From Kitasatospora cineracea (GTDB lineage: Bacteria; Actinomycetota; Actinomycetes; Streptomycetales; Streptomycetaceae): a stretch of DNA of 64,000 nucleotides. A program made the position numbers and the translations under genes. This document shows positions 9,205-18,700 of this stretch, one piece after another (within the stretch, counting starts at the first letter, position 1; every line of letters begins with the position of its first letter). The stretch spans positions 124,001 through 188,000 of the forward strand of contig NZ_RJVJ01000002.1 in the NCBI RefSeq assembly GCF_003751605.1. Reading direction: 5' to 3'. The notes under the pieces were generated by a model, which was not told where the DNA came from, ran no database searches, and saw nothing but the letters and a program-made list of their open reading frames with translations.

Positions 9205-9332
9205 CAGGGGCGCGGGGAACTGCGCGCGGCGGAGGAGCACGTCAGCGAGGTCGCGGGATAGTGCAAGGCACTGTCCTGCGAAGCGATCTGGCTGTGGGTG
9301 CTCGGTTGGCCGCGCAGTTCCCCGCGCCCCTG
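9205..9332. repeat. Inverted pair of the actinobacterial GGGGCGCGGGGAA intergenic repeat
   Basis: Positions 9205-9226 and 9311-9332 are perfect 22-bp inverted copies, separated by 84 bp, of an intergenic word I recognise as widespread in Streptomyces. A related tight version is at 24176-24211. Placed between the convergent GH18-like and GH13 genes, it probably contributes to transcription termination on both strands. Confidence 0.85.
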
Positions 9333-9422
9333 TCGGTGCGCTCTCTGGGCGGTGCGTTCTCTGGTCGGTGCGCTCTCTGTCGGTGCGTTCTCTGGTCGGT
9401 GTGCTTTCTGTCGGTGCGCTCT
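9332..9422. repeat. Tandem repeat, about 5.8 copies of a 15-16-bp unit, reaching the alpha-glucosidase stop codon
   Basis: Units start at 9332, 9348, 9364, 9380, 9395 and 9411, with consensus GTCGGTGCGCTCTCTG and a few transitions between copies. The last copy overlaps the stop codon of the minus-strand GH13 gene (9421-9423), so the array forms its immediate 3' untranslated region. Confidence 0.9.
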
Positions 9423-10989
9423 AGCGGAGCCAGGCGGCGGTGTCGGGGGGGAGGTGGCCGTCCGTCAGGGGGCCGGAGGTGAGGAGGGGTTCGCCGTCGA
9501 GCGGGAGCGGCGAGGGGGAGAGGTTGACCAGGCAGCGGATGTCGCCGCGGTGGAAGGCGAGGACGTTCTCGGGGGCGTCCTCGTCCCAGTGGAAGGGGCC
9601 GCCGAGTTCGTGGCGGAGCCGGAAGGCCCGGCGGTAGAGGGTCAGCATGGAGGCCGGGTCCTCGCCCTGGGCCTCGGCGGTGAGGGCGGCCCAGTCGAGC
9701 GGTTGCGGCAGCCAGGGGGCCTTGCCGTCCCGGGTGAAGCCGTACGGCGGGTGGGCGCCCTCCCAGGGCAGCGGGACGCGGCAGCCGTCGCGGCCGGGGT
9801 CGGTGCCGCCCGAGCGGAAGTGCATCGGGTCCTGGAGGGTGTCCAGCGGCAGGTCCTCGACCTCGGGCAGGCCCAGTTCCTCGCCCTGGTAGAGGTAGAG
9901 GGCTCCGGGCAGGGCCAGGGTGAGCAGGGCGGCGGCCCGGGCGCGGCGGCGGCCGAGTGCCAGGTCGGTGGGGGTGCCGAAGGTCTTGGTGGCGAACTGG
10001 AAGCGGGTGTCCTCGCGGCCGTACCGGGTGACGGTGCGGGTGACGTCGTGGTTGGCCAGGACCCAGGTGGCGGGGGCGCCGACGGGGGCGTGCGCGGCGA
10101 GCGTGGTGTCGATGGACTCGCGCAGTGCGGCGGCGTCCCAGGGGCGGGCCAGGAAGTCGAAGTTGAACGCGGTGTGCATCTCGTCCGGGCGCAGGTAGCG
10201 GGCGAAGCGTTCGGCGTCGGAAACCCAGATCTCGCCGATCAGGACGCGCGGCGGGCTGTAGGAGTCGGCGACGGCGCGCCAGCTGCGGTAGATGTCGTGC
10301 AGGTCGTCGCGGTCGACGTAGGGGTGCGGGCGGCCGGGTTCGACGTCGGCGAGGTCGGGGTCCTTGGTGAGCAGGCCGGCGGAGTCGATGCGGACGCCGG
10401 CGGCGCCGCGGTCGAACCAGAACGCGAGGATGTCGAGGTGTTCCTGCCGGACCGCGGGGTGGTCCCAGTTGAGGTCGGGCTGGGCGGCGGCGAACAGGTG
10501 CAGGTACCACTGGCCGTCGGGGAGGCGGGTCCAGGGGCAGCCGCCGAACTCGGACTTCCAGTCATTGGGCGGGAGTTCGCCGTCGGCGCCGCGGCCGGGC
10601 CGGAAGTGGAAGAGGTCGCGTTCGGGGCTGCCGATGCCGGCGGCCAGCGCGGCCCGGAACCACGGGTGCTGGTCGGACACGTGGTTGGGGACGATGTCGA
10701 CGATCGTCCGCAGGCCCAGGGCGGCGGCCTCCTCGATGAGCTGCTCGGCCTCGGCGAGGGTGCCGAAGAGGGGGTCCACGCCCCGGTAGTCGGCCACGTC
10801 GTAGCCGCCGTCGGCCATCGGGGAGGGGTACCAGGGATTGAACCAGATGGCGTCCACGCCGAGTTCGGCGAGGTACGGCAGTTTCGCGCGCACTCCGGCG
10901 AGATCCCCGATGCCGTCGCCGTTGCCGTCGGCGAAACTGCGCGGGTACACCTGGTAGATCGCCGCGTTCCGCCACCACTGCTCTGACAC
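9421..10989 (-). CDS. GH13 alpha-glucosidase (oligo-1,6-/maltose-type glucosidase)
   Basis: A 522-residue intracellular alpha-glucosidase without a signal peptide. GH13 region I is DIVPNH (98-103). The nucleophile is D202 in GVRIDSAG, the acid/base is E253 in LIGEIWV and the stabilising aspartate is D315 in LANHDVTR. The N-terminus IYQVYPRSFADGNGDGIGDL is typical of the alpha-glucosidase/oligo-1,6-glucosidase subfamilies, and the length fits. It is the last gene of the binding-protein/permease operon, 52 bp after the permease, so it should hydrolyse the imported alpha-linked oligosaccharide to glucose. The start is GTG at 10989 with AAAGGAAA upstream. Linkage preference cannot be fixed by eye; the neighbouring GH87 gene suggests alpha-1,3 (nigerose-type) oligomers as possible substrates. 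Confidence 0.93.
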   Translation of the reverse strand: MSEQWWRNAAIYQVYPRSFADGNGDGIGDLAGVRAKLPYLAELGVDAIWFNPWYPSPMADGGYDVADYRGVDPLFGTLAEAEQLIEEAAALGLRTIVDIVPNHVSDQHPWFRAALAAGIGSPERDLFHFRPGRGADGELPPNDWKSEFGGCPWTRLPDGQWYLHLFAAAQPDLNWDHPAVRQEHLDILAFWFDRGAAGVRIDSAGLLTKDPDLADVEPGRPHPYVDRDDLHDIYRSWRAVADSYSPPRVLIGEIWVSDAERFARYLRPDEMHTAFNFDFLARPWDAAALRESIDTTLAAHAPVGAPATWVLANHDVTRTVTRYGREDTRFQFATKTFGTPTDLALGRRRARAAALLTLALPGALYLYQGEELGLPEVEDLPLDTLQDPMHFRSGGTDPGRDGCRVPLPWEGAHPPYGFTRDGKAPWLPQPLDWAALTAEAQGEDPASMLTLYRRAFRLRHELGGPFHWDEDAPENVLAFHRGDIRCLVNLSPSPLPLDGEPLLTSGPLTDGHLPPDTAAWLR

Positions 10990-11041
10990 GGTCAGGGTTT
11001 CCTTTCAGAAGGTTGTCGGTCCGGGGGTCGTCGGGCGGGGC

Positions 11042-11932
11042 TCAGCCCTTGAGGCTGCCCGCGGTGAGACCGGCCATGATGTTGCGTTGGAAGACCAGGA
11101 ACAGGGCGATGGTCGGGATCGAGGCCAGGAACAGGCCGGCGATCAGGGTGTTCTGCGGCATCGAGGTGGCCGCGGTGTTGACGCCGACGTTGAGCGTCTC
11201 GTGCTCGGGCACGGTGATCAGCGGCCACAGGAAGTCCTTCCAGACCGCGACCAGGCCGAAGATCGACACCACGCCGAGGATCGGCCGGGACAGCGGCAGG
11301 ACCACCGACCAGAGCGTGCGCAGCGGTCCGGCGCCGTCGATGGCGGCGGCGTCCAGCAGCTCGTTCGGGATGGAGTCGAAGAACCGCTTGAGCAGGAAGA
11401 CGTTGAACGCGTTGGCCACGGTGGGGAGCCAGATCACCCACGGGGTGTTCATCAGGTTCCAGTGCACCAGCGGCAGGTCGAGCACCGTCAGGTACTGCGG
11501 GATCACCAGGGCGGCGGCCGGGATCATCATCGAGGCCAGCATCATGCCGAGGATCACGTTGCCGAGGACCGGGCGCAGTTTGGACAGCGAGTAGGCGGCG
11601 GCGACGCAGAAGGTCAGCTGGAGCAGCAGGGCGCCGCCCGCGTAGACGACGGTGTTCAGCAGCAGCTGGGCCATCCCGAGCCGGTCCCAGGCCTCGGTGA
11701 AGGCGTGGGTGCTGGGGTGGGAGGGGATGATCGTGGGCGGGGTCTGGACGAGTTCCTGGGAGGACTTGAAGCCGCCGGTGGCCATCCAGTAGAGCGGGCC
11801 GACGAAGACCAGGGTGGCGATGGCCAGGGTCAGCACCAGGACGGTCCAGTAGGCGCGGCGGCCGCCCGGCTGGTTCAGCCGGACCGGGGAGATCAGGGTG
11901 CGGGTGGCGCTGCTTCGGACGGTCTTGCTCAT
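11042..11932 (-). CDS. Carbohydrate ABC transporter permease, MalG type
   Basis: A 296-residue inner-membrane permease with six predicted membrane spans. The first is about 28-50, after a basic N-terminus. The conserved cytoplasmic EAA loop is visible as ELLDAAAIDGAGPLRTLWSVVLP, the surface that contacts the ATPase. The C-terminus (NIMAGLTAGSLKG) is that of the MalG/CUT1 family. The ATG at 11932 lies 2 bp after the upstream permease stop, with a GGAGGAG ribosome site inside that gene, so the two permeases are translationally coupled and form a heterodimer. No ATPase is encoded nearby, which is usual for streptomycete sugar importers that share MsiK. Confidence 0.95.
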   Translation of the reverse strand: MSKTVRSSATRTLISPVRLNQPGGRRAYWTVLVLTLAIATLVFVGPLYWMATGGFKSSQELVQTPPTIIPSHPSTHAFTEAWDRLGMAQLLLNTVVYAGGALLLQLTFCVAAAYSLSKLRPVLGNVILGMMLASMMIPAAALVIPQYLTVLDLPLVHWNLMNTPWVIWLPTVANAFNVFLLKRFFDSIPNELLDAAAIDGAGPLRTLWSVVLPLSRPILGVVSIFGLVAVWKDFLWPLITVPEHETLNVGVNTAATSMPQNTLIAGLFLASIPTIALFLVFQRNIMAGLTAGSLKG

Positions 11933-11934
11933 CG

Positions 11935-12888
11935 TCACTCCTCCCCGCCCCGGCGCTCCAGCCACAGGTAGACGGCGGAGAAGGCGCCCAGTACCAGCAG
12001 CAGGACGACGCCCAGTGCGGCCGCGGTGTTGAACTTGTCGAAATTGAACGCGTAGTTGTAGAGCATGTAGACCACGGTGGTGGTCGAGCCCTGGGGGCCG
12101 CCGCCGGTGAGGACGAAGGACTCGGTGAACATCTGCATGGTGGCGACGACCTGCAGCATCAGCATCAGCGAGAGGATCAGCCGGGTCTGCGGGATGGTGA
12201 CGTGCCAGATCCGGCGCAGCACGCCGGCGCCGTCGAGTTCGGCGGCCTCGTAGAGCTCGCCGGGGATGCTCTGCAGGGCGGCCAGGTAGACCAGGGTGGC
12301 GCTGCCCATGTTGGCCCAGGTGGAGACGAGGACCAGGGAGAGCATCGCGGTGTCCGGCGAGGTCAGCCAGGACGAGGTGGGCAGGTGCAGGAACTCCAGG
12401 ATCTGGTTGAACAGGCCGTAGCCGGGGTCCATGAAGTACTTGAACAGCAGGATGCCCGCGACCGGGGGCAGCATCACGGGCAGGTAGACCAGGATCCGCA
12501 GGTAGCCCTGGGCGTGCCGGAACTCGTTGACCACCAGGGCGGTGACGAAGGGGGCGAAGAAGCCGAAGAACAGGGCGATGCCGGTGAACTCGAAGGTGTT
12601 CTTCCAGGCCGGCCAGAACTCCGGGTCGGCGAAGATCTGCCGGAAGTTGTCGAACCCCACCCAGTGGGTCTCGCCGTAGCGGACCTTCTGGAAGGACATG
12701 ACGATCTCACGGACCATCGGGTACCAGGTGAACAGCGCGAAGCAGAGCAGTGCGCCGATCAGGAAGGCGTGGGCCCGCAGGTTGCGGGCGACCGCCCGGC
12801 GCAGTGCGCCCGGCGTCCGGCCGGGGTTGCGGTCGCGGCTGCGGACCGCTTCGGCGTCGGGGCGACCGCGGGTCAGTGCGGTGGTCAT
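11935..12888 (-). CDS. Carbohydrate ABC transporter permease, MalF type
   Basis: A 317-residue CUT1-family permease. The cytoplasmic N-terminus (about 1-38) precedes a first span at about 40-60 containing ALFTWYPMVREIVMSF, the standard MalF/UgpA opening. The EAA loop is ELYEAAELDGAGVLRRIWHVTIP, with the invariant glycine, and six spans are predicted. It partners the MalG-type protein immediately downstream and receives ligand from the lipoprotein upstream. The ATG at 12888 follows the binding-protein stop by 74 bp, and that gap holds a strong hairpin that probably lowers permease expression relative to the receptor. Confidence 0.95.
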   Translation of the reverse strand: MTTALTRGRPDAEAVRSRDRNPGRTPGALRRAVARNLRAHAFLIGALLCFALFTWYPMVREIVMSFQKVRYGETHWVGFDNFRQIFADPEFWPAWKNTFEFTGIALFFGFFAPFVTALVVNEFRHAQGYLRILVYLPVMLPPVAGILLFKYFMDPGYGLFNQILEFLHLPTSSWLTSPDTAMLSLVLVSTWANMGSATLVYLAALQSIPGELYEAAELDGAGVLRRIWHVTIPQTRLILSLMLMLQVVATMQMFTESFVLTGGGPQGSTTTVVYMLYNYAFNFDKFNTAAALGVVLLLVLGAFSAVYLWLERRGGEE

Positions 12889-12915
12889 GGTGGTGACTCC
12901 TCGTCAGGTGGCCGG

Positions 12916-12955
12916 CCACCGGCCGGGCCGCGGGAGGCTGCGGCCCGGCCGGTGG
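12916..12955 (-). promoter_or_regulatory. Intercistronic hairpin between binding protein and permease genes
   Basis: Arms 12916-12931 and 12940-12955 form a perfect 16-bp GC-rich stem with an 8-nt loop. The hairpin sits between the stop of the binding-protein gene and the first permease start. By analogy with malE-malF, it likely protects the receptor mRNA from 3' decay and partly stops transcription, giving excess receptor over permease. Confidence 0.75.
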
Positions 12956-12962
12956 CGCGGGG

Positions 12963-14390
12963 TCACTGGTTGGCCAGGATCTGGTTGGCCTGGGACTCGG
13001 CGGTGGCGAGCACGCTGTCGAGGTTCGCGTTGGCGTCGGTCATCGCGGCCGACATCGCGGTGTCGAGGATCTTGTAGAGCTGCTGCGCGGCCGGGGGCTC
13101 GGTGACGGACTTGGTGGGGTTCTTGACGTACGGGTCGTAGTTGCTCAGCGGCAGGTTGCCGTTGGTCTTCAGCGACTCGGTGATGGCCTGGATCTGCGCC
13201 GACTCGGCGGACCAGAAGTAGGGCTGCGGGACGGCGATCGCCACCGGGTCCTTGCTGCTGCCGGCCAGGGTCTTGGCGCGGGCGAAGTTGAACTGGCCGG
13301 AGTCCGGGGTCTGGTACTGGAAGTTGATCCAGGCGATCTCGGCCTTGATCTGGTTCGGGGTCTGGCCCTTCTTGATGTAGTAGAGGTCGCCGCCGCCGAG
13401 GCTGTTGCCGGGGCCGGTGGCGCCGGGCATCGGGCCGAGGCCGTACGCCTTGGCGTCGGCGCCGAGGACCTCGATCAGGTGCTTGACGACGTCGGGGGCG
13501 CCCAGGAACATGCCGACCTTGCCGGTGGCCAGCGGCGGGAAGGCGTCGGCCCACTGGGTGACCGGGGTGGCGCCGATGCTCTGGTCGGTGAAGCGCATGT
13601 CGTGCAGGCGCTTGAGGACCTGCTTGCCCTCGGCCGAGTTGAACGCGGCCTTCTTGCCGTCGTCGGTGACCATCTTGCCGCCGAGGCTGTAGAGCTCGGA
13701 GGTGAAGTGCCAGCCGCCGGTGTTGCCGCCGGAGTAGTCCTCGTAGCCGCTGATGCCGTTGCCGAGCGCGGCGATCTTCTTCGCGGCGGCCTGCACCTCG
13801 TCCCAGGTGGTCGGCGGCTTGTCGGGGTCGAGGCCGGCCTGCTTGAACAGGTCGCGGTTGTAGATCAGGCCGGTGGTGTAGTAGTTGATCGGCAGGGCGT
13901 AGACCTTGCCGTCCACCGTCATGTTGTCCTTGACGGACGGCAGCATCGAGGAGAAGCCGGGCAGCGTCTCGTCGTTGACGTACTTGGTGATGTCCTGGGC
14001 GTCGCCCGAGTTGAGGGTGGCGTCGCGGTCGGTGAAGTAGGCGTGGAACGCGCCGGTCTCGTTGTGCGCCTTGTACTGCGCGGTCTGCTGGGCCGGGACC
14101 TCGCACTGGCCGACGTACGGCTTGGCGTTGATGGTGACGTTCGGGTACTTCGTCTTGAACAGTGCCAGGTCGTCGGCGTAGTTGGCCTTGCCGGCCGCCT
14201 GGTCCGCGCCCGGGGCGCAGTCGATGGAGATGGTGACGGTCGCGTTCGGGTCGAGCGGCTTGCCGTCCGCCACCCCGGCGGCGGCGTCCGTCTTGCTGTC
14301 GGAGGAGCCGCTGCTGCACGCGGCGGTGGTCAGCAGCATGCCCGCGGCGAGGGCGACAGCCGCCATCCTGCTCGATCTGTTCAGCTTCAT
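12963..14390 (-). CDS. Sugar ABC transporter substrate-binding lipoprotein, family 1
   Basis: A 475-residue extracellular receptor. The lipoprotein signal has lipobox LLTTAAC, so C25 is the lipid anchor, followed by a serine-rich linker. The mature domain carries SBP family 1 features: an early FKTKYPNVTI segment, GKVYALPINYYTTGLIYNRDLFKQAG in the hinge region, PPTTWDEVQAAAKKI, and PPLATGKVGMFLGAP. It heads the operon receptor-permease-permease-alpha-glucosidase and is divergent from a LacI gene. The start is the ATG at 14390; the frame extends upstream but without a signal-peptide-like start. The ligand is inferred, not shown, to be an alpha-gluco-oligosaccharide released by the nearby GH87 enzyme. 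Confidence 0.94.
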   Translation of the reverse strand: MKLNRSSRMAAVALAAGMLLTTAACSSGSSDSKTDAAAGVADGKPLDPNATVTISIDCAPGADQAAGKANYADDLALFKTKYPNVTINAKPYVGQCEVPAQQTAQYKAHNETGAFHAYFTDRDATLNSGDAQDITKYVNDETLPGFSSMLPSVKDNMTVDGKVYALPINYYTTGLIYNRDLFKQAGLDPDKPPTTWDEVQAAAKKIAALGNGISGYEDYSGGNTGGWHFTSELYSLGGKMVTDDGKKAAFNSAEGKQVLKRLHDMRFTDQSIGATPVTQWADAFPPLATGKVGMFLGAPDVVKHLIEVLGADAKAYGLGPMPGATGPGNSLGGGDLYYIKKGQTPNQIKAEIAWINFQYQTPDSGQFNFARAKTLAGSSKDPVAIAVPQPYFWSAESAQIQAITESLKTNGNLPLSNYDPYVKNPTKSVTEPPAAQQLYKILDTAMSAAMTDANANLDSVLATAESQANQILANQ

Positions 14391-14628
14391 GCGTGTACCC
14401 CATGGGTGGGAGAGGTTTCGGAAGAGGCCGGGACGAAAACCGACGTGTGAGGAACGTAGGTCCTTGAACCACTTCACGCAAGAGGTTGACGAGAAAGTGA
14501 AAAGTTACGACTGAGCATCGACGGGTGGATGCCGCCCCGGATGCCGCCCCGCGCCGGGCAGAACCCGGCCTCGACCTGCTTGCAGACATCCTTGCCGCTT
14601 CTTGCTTGATTCTGTTCTACTTTTGCGC
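14391..14628. promoter_or_regulatory. Divergent promoter region of the sugar-uptake operon and lacI-type gene 1
   Basis: This 238-bp region must hold both promoters. A CGCAAG half-site, matching the operator-like sequence upstream of the second LacI gene, is at 14477-14482. CTTGC words recur close to the LacI start (about 14580-14608). Two GATGCCGCCCC copies at about 14528-14550 form a short direct repeat. Exact -35/-10 boxes cannot be assigned with confidence. Confidence 0.45.
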
Positions 14629-15639
14629 ATGAAGAGCAAGCTCTCCGTGGTGGCGCGGCATGTCGGAGTCAGTGAGGCCACGGTCAGCCGGGTCCTGAAC
14701 GGCAGACCCGGCGTCGGCACCGCCACCCGGCTCGCCGTCCTCACCGCGCTGGACGTCCTGGGCTACGAGCGGCCGAGCCGGCTGCGCGGCGAACGCGCCC
14801 GGCTGATCGGCCTGGTGCTGCCAGAGCTGCAGAACCCGATCTTCCCGGCACTGGCCGAGGTGGTCGGCGGCGCGCTCGCCCAGCGCGGCTTCACCCCGCT
14901 GCTGTGCACCCGCACCGCGGGCCTGGGCGAGGCCAGCCACGTCGGCGTGCTGCTCGACCAGCACGTCTCCGGGGTGGTCTTCGCCGGCGGGCACTGCGCC
15001 CAGGCCGACGCCTCGCACGAGCACTTCGCGCAGCTGCGCGAGCGCGGCGTCCCGGTGGTGCTGCTGAACGCCTCGGTGGAGGAGCTGGGCTTCCCGCAGG
15101 TCGCCACCGACGACGCCGTCGCGGTGGCCCAGGCGTTCGCCCACCTGGACACCCTGGGGCACCGCCGGATCGGGCTGCTGGTGGGGCCGGAGGACCACGT
15201 GCCGTCCCGCCGCAAGCTCGCCGCCTTCACCCGCCAGTATGCGCTGCGCGGCCGCGAGCCGCGCCCGGAGTGGGTGGCGCACACCATGTTCGGCCTGGAG
15301 GGCGGCCACGCCGCCGCCGAGCGGCTGCTGGAGGCCGGGGTGACCGGTGTCGTCTGCGCCAGCGACCCGCTGGCCCTGGGGGTGGTGCGGGCCGCCCGGC
15401 GGGCCGGGCTGGACGTCCCCGGCGACCTGTCGGTGATCGGCTTCGACGACTCGGCATTCCTCAACTGCACCCGGCCGCCGCTGACCACCGTCCGGCAGCC
15501 GATCGAGGCGATCGGCCGGGCCGCGGTCTCGCTGCTGGTCGGGCGGATCGACGGCGCCCCCGCGGCCCCGGGCGAGCTGCTGTTCGAGCCCGAGCTGGTG
15601 GTGCGGGGCTCCACCGGCCCGGCCCCGTCGGCGCCCTGA
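14629..15639 (+). CDS. LacI-family transcriptional repressor 1
   Basis: A 336-residue sugar-responsive repressor. The N-terminal helix-turn-helix is VVARHVGVSEATVSRVLNG, with hinge residues VLGYERPSRLRGERARLIG. The periplasmic-binding-protein-like effector domain includes GLVLPELQNPIFP, a GHRRIGLL segment, CASDPLALGVVRAA and the dimerisation/ligand tail TTVRQPIEAIGRAAVSLL. It is divergent from the uptake operon and shares most of its sequence with the LacI gene at 20226-21239, so the two are paralogues in one locus. The ATG at 14629 aligns with the start of the paralogue. No clear ribosome site precedes it, so the message may be leaderless or nearly so. It probably represses the uptake operon and itself. 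Confidence 0.93.
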   Translation: MKSKLSVVARHVGVSEATVSRVLNGRPGVGTATRLAVLTALDVLGYERPSRLRGERARLIGLVLPELQNPIFPALAEVVGGALAQRGFTPLLCTRTAGLGEASHVGVLLDQHVSGVVFAGGHCAQADASHEHFAQLRERGVPVVLLNASVEELGFPQVATDDAVAVAQAFAHLDTLGHRRIGLLVGPEDHVPSRRKLAAFTRQYALRGREPRPEWVAHTMFGLEGGHAAAERLLEAGVTGVVCASDPLALGVVRAARRAGLDVPGDLSVIGFDDSAFLNCTRPPLTTVRQPIEAIGRAAVSLLVGRIDGAPAAPGELLFEPELVVRGSTGPAPSAP

Positions 15640-15675
15640 GCCCGGCGCGGCAGGGGCCGCCCGGGCACGCCGGAA

Positions 15676-15707
15676 CGGGCGGGCGTCCTCGACCGGACGC
15701 CCGCCCG
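15676..15707. terminator. Bidirectional terminator, 13-bp stem
   Basis: Arms 15676-15688 and 15695-15707 (CGGGCGGGCGTCC and complement) with a 6-nt loop lie between the convergent LacI and GH87 genes. Confidence 0.9.
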
Positions 15708-15724
15708 TCCCGCTCGCGGGGGTG

Positions 15725-18700
15725 TTACGGGTTGACGGTGATGTGCATCGTCGAGGTGGTGTTCTGGGTGTCCTTGTAGTTGTTGCTCAGGGTCAGGTGG
15801 TTGAAGGTGACGTCACCGACCGCCGGGCCCTGGCCCGACTCCGGCATCTCGTTGGCCCACAGGCCGTAGCCGGACTTGGCGTCGAAGGCGTCGCCGCTCT
15901 TCTGCGCCCCGGTGATGGACACGTTGGTGAAGACCGTGTCCTTGATCGGGTTCTGCGGCTGACCGCCCACGTAGTTGGTCTGGAACATGATGCCGCTGTA
16001 GGTGGGGTCGACGATGTCCACGTCGCTCACCCGGATGCCCTGGAACACCTTCGAGGCGGAGAACACCCAGATCGCCGGGAAGACCTGCTGGCCCCAGAAG
16101 TGGCCGCCGGCCCGCACGAGCGAGATGTTCTGCAGGTTGGTCGGGTCCGTCCCGAAGCCGTTCATCGGGTAGCCGAAGTCCAGCGAGGAGATGGTGATGC
16201 CCGAGTAGCAGAGGGTGTCCGCGATGTAGATGTTGCGGAAGGTGTTGGCGTAGCCGCCGTACACCGCCACGCCCGCCGCGCGCCAGGTCAGGATCGAGGT
16301 GAGGTTCTGGAAGACGTTGTTCTTCTCGTCCGCGCCGCCCGCGTCGATCGCGGAGAACAGCGCGAAGGAGTCGTCACCGGTGGCCCGGGCCTCGTTGTTG
16401 GAGACCAGGTTGTCGGTCGAGCCGTTGGTCATGTTGATGCCGTCGGCGAAGGTGTCCCGGATCCGCGAGTTGGTGATCGTCATGAAGTCCGTGTTGGCGC
16501 CCCAGTACATGCAGACCATGTGCTCGGTCCAGATGTTGTCGATCGTGATGTTCGCGACGTTGGAGAAGTCGAACACCTTGCCGGGGCCGTCGATCCGCGA
16601 GGTGTAGTTGCCGAAGTAGGCGAACCCGCTGAAGGTCGAGCCGTTGGCGGTGGACTCGGCCCGGAAGCCGACGTCGGTGTTGGACTGGCTGGTCGGGGCG
16701 TAGAACCGGGTGAACCAGGGGCCCGCGCCGATCACCTTCACCGGCTTGCCGTAGACCTGGAACTTGCTGGCGGTCTGGTAGTCGCCGGCGGGCAGGTAGA
16801 CGCCGACCAGGGTGCCGGTGGTGTCCATCCGGACCTTGTCCAGGGCGTTCTGCACGTCCTGGTGCGAGAAGCCGGCCGGGACGACGTACTTGGCCGGGTC
16901 CGGGTTGGCGACCTGGGTGGCCTGCTCCAGGCTGACGAAGTCGATCGCGTACTGCGAGGTGTTCGCCGAGTCCTTCTGCAGCTTGATCTTGTGCCCGGCC
17001 GGGACGGTGGTGCCCAGCAGGACGTTGGCCTCGTCGTAGATGTGCCGCGGGCTGCCCGCGCTCGGGCCGTTGCCCGGGGCGGTCTCGGAGCCGTACAGCC
17101 AGGCGTACTTGGAGGTCAGGTCGATCGACTTGAGGAAGGTGCCGTCCACGTAGACGTTCAGGGTGGCGTTGGTGCCGTCGCCGCCCGCCGCGTCCGGGAT
17201 GGAGAACCGGGTGACCAGGGTGTTGGTCGCGGCCTTGGTGGTGAACTCCACCGAGGAGCCGGTGGTGTTCAGCGTGACGGCCTTGCGGCCGGACGCCTCG
17301 CCCGCCACGTCGCCGATGGTCCGGTTGGGGCCGACCACCTGGGCGCCGCCGCCGAGCACGCCGTCCTCGGCCTCGTAGTTGTCGAACGGCATGTTGGCGC
17401 CGCGGCCGACGTAGAGGGACTGGGTGGAGGTGTTGTTGGCCTGCTTGACGGGCAGCTCGTTGCCGTCCGTCGCGATGACCGTCTTGATGGTGTAGCGGCC
17501 GTTGGCGGCGGTCCAACTGCCCAGCGAGACCGGGCTGCCGGTGGCGCCGGGCGCCAGGGTGCCGCTGTACGCGCCGGTCAGGGTCTTCAGCACGGTGCCG
17601 GTGGTGGCGTCCGCGACGGTGACCGTGATGCCGTGGCTGCCGGCGGAACTGGCCACCGTGCCCTGGTTCTTGACCGCGACGGTGAAGTTCACCGCGCTGC
17701 CGTCGGCGGGGTTGGAGGGCGACCAGGTCGAGGGGGCGGCGACCAGGTCGGAGGAGGCCACCTGGCTGACGGTGAGCGGGCTCGCGGCGGTGAACGAGTT
17801 GTTGGTCTCGTCCTGCTCGATGACCTTGTTGTCCTCGTCGACCTTCGCGGTCAGCTGGTAGCTGCCCGCGTTCTGCGCCGGGATCTGCGCGGTCACGGTG
17901 GTGGAGGCACCGGCCGCGAGGGCGCCGACGGCGGCCGTGCCGACCTTGGTGGTGCCGAGGTAGAAGTTGACCGAGGTGGCACCGGAGGGGTTGGTGCCCG
18001 CGTTCTTCACCACGGCCGACAGGGTCGGGGTGTCGGTCTCCACCGGGGCGGCCGGGTTGCTGCTCACCGAGCTGACGGCCAGGTCCGGGTTGGGGGCCGG
18101 GACGCCGATCACCTGGAACTCGGCGGCCTGGCCGCCGGTGGAGCCGGAGTTGGCGGTGATCTTCAGCTGGACGTCGGCGACGGTCGCCGACACCGGGATG
18201 GTGACGGTGTTGCCGCTCGCCGGGTCGAAGGTGTAGCTCTGCGCCGGGACGAGGGTGCTGAAGCCGCTCGCGCTCTGCTCGCGGCCGTCCACCTCGATGG
18301 TCTGGGTGCGGGCGCCCCACGCCGAGGCCGGGTTGAGCTTGACCACCACCGCGCTGGTGGTGGCGTTGGCGCCCAGCTTCACCCCGAGGGTGTTCGGGTA
18401 GCTGCCCGCGGCGGCTTCCCAGTAGGTGGAGGTGTCGTTGTCGTTGGCGTTGGTCGCCACGAAGGTGAAGGTGGAGGAGGAGGCCGAGATCGGCTTGCCC
18501 GCCGCCAGGTTGGTGCCCGTCCCGCCGCCGGTGCCGGTGCGCACCACCGTGTTGGAGGCCGCGGAGGTGTTGCCCGCCGCGTCCTTGGCCTTCACGTAGT
18601 AGGAGACGGTCGCGGTGTCCGGCTGGCTGTCGGTGTACGTCAGGGTGGTGCCGGAGACGCTGCCGCGCAGCGCGCCGTTGGCGTACACGTCGTAGCCGGT

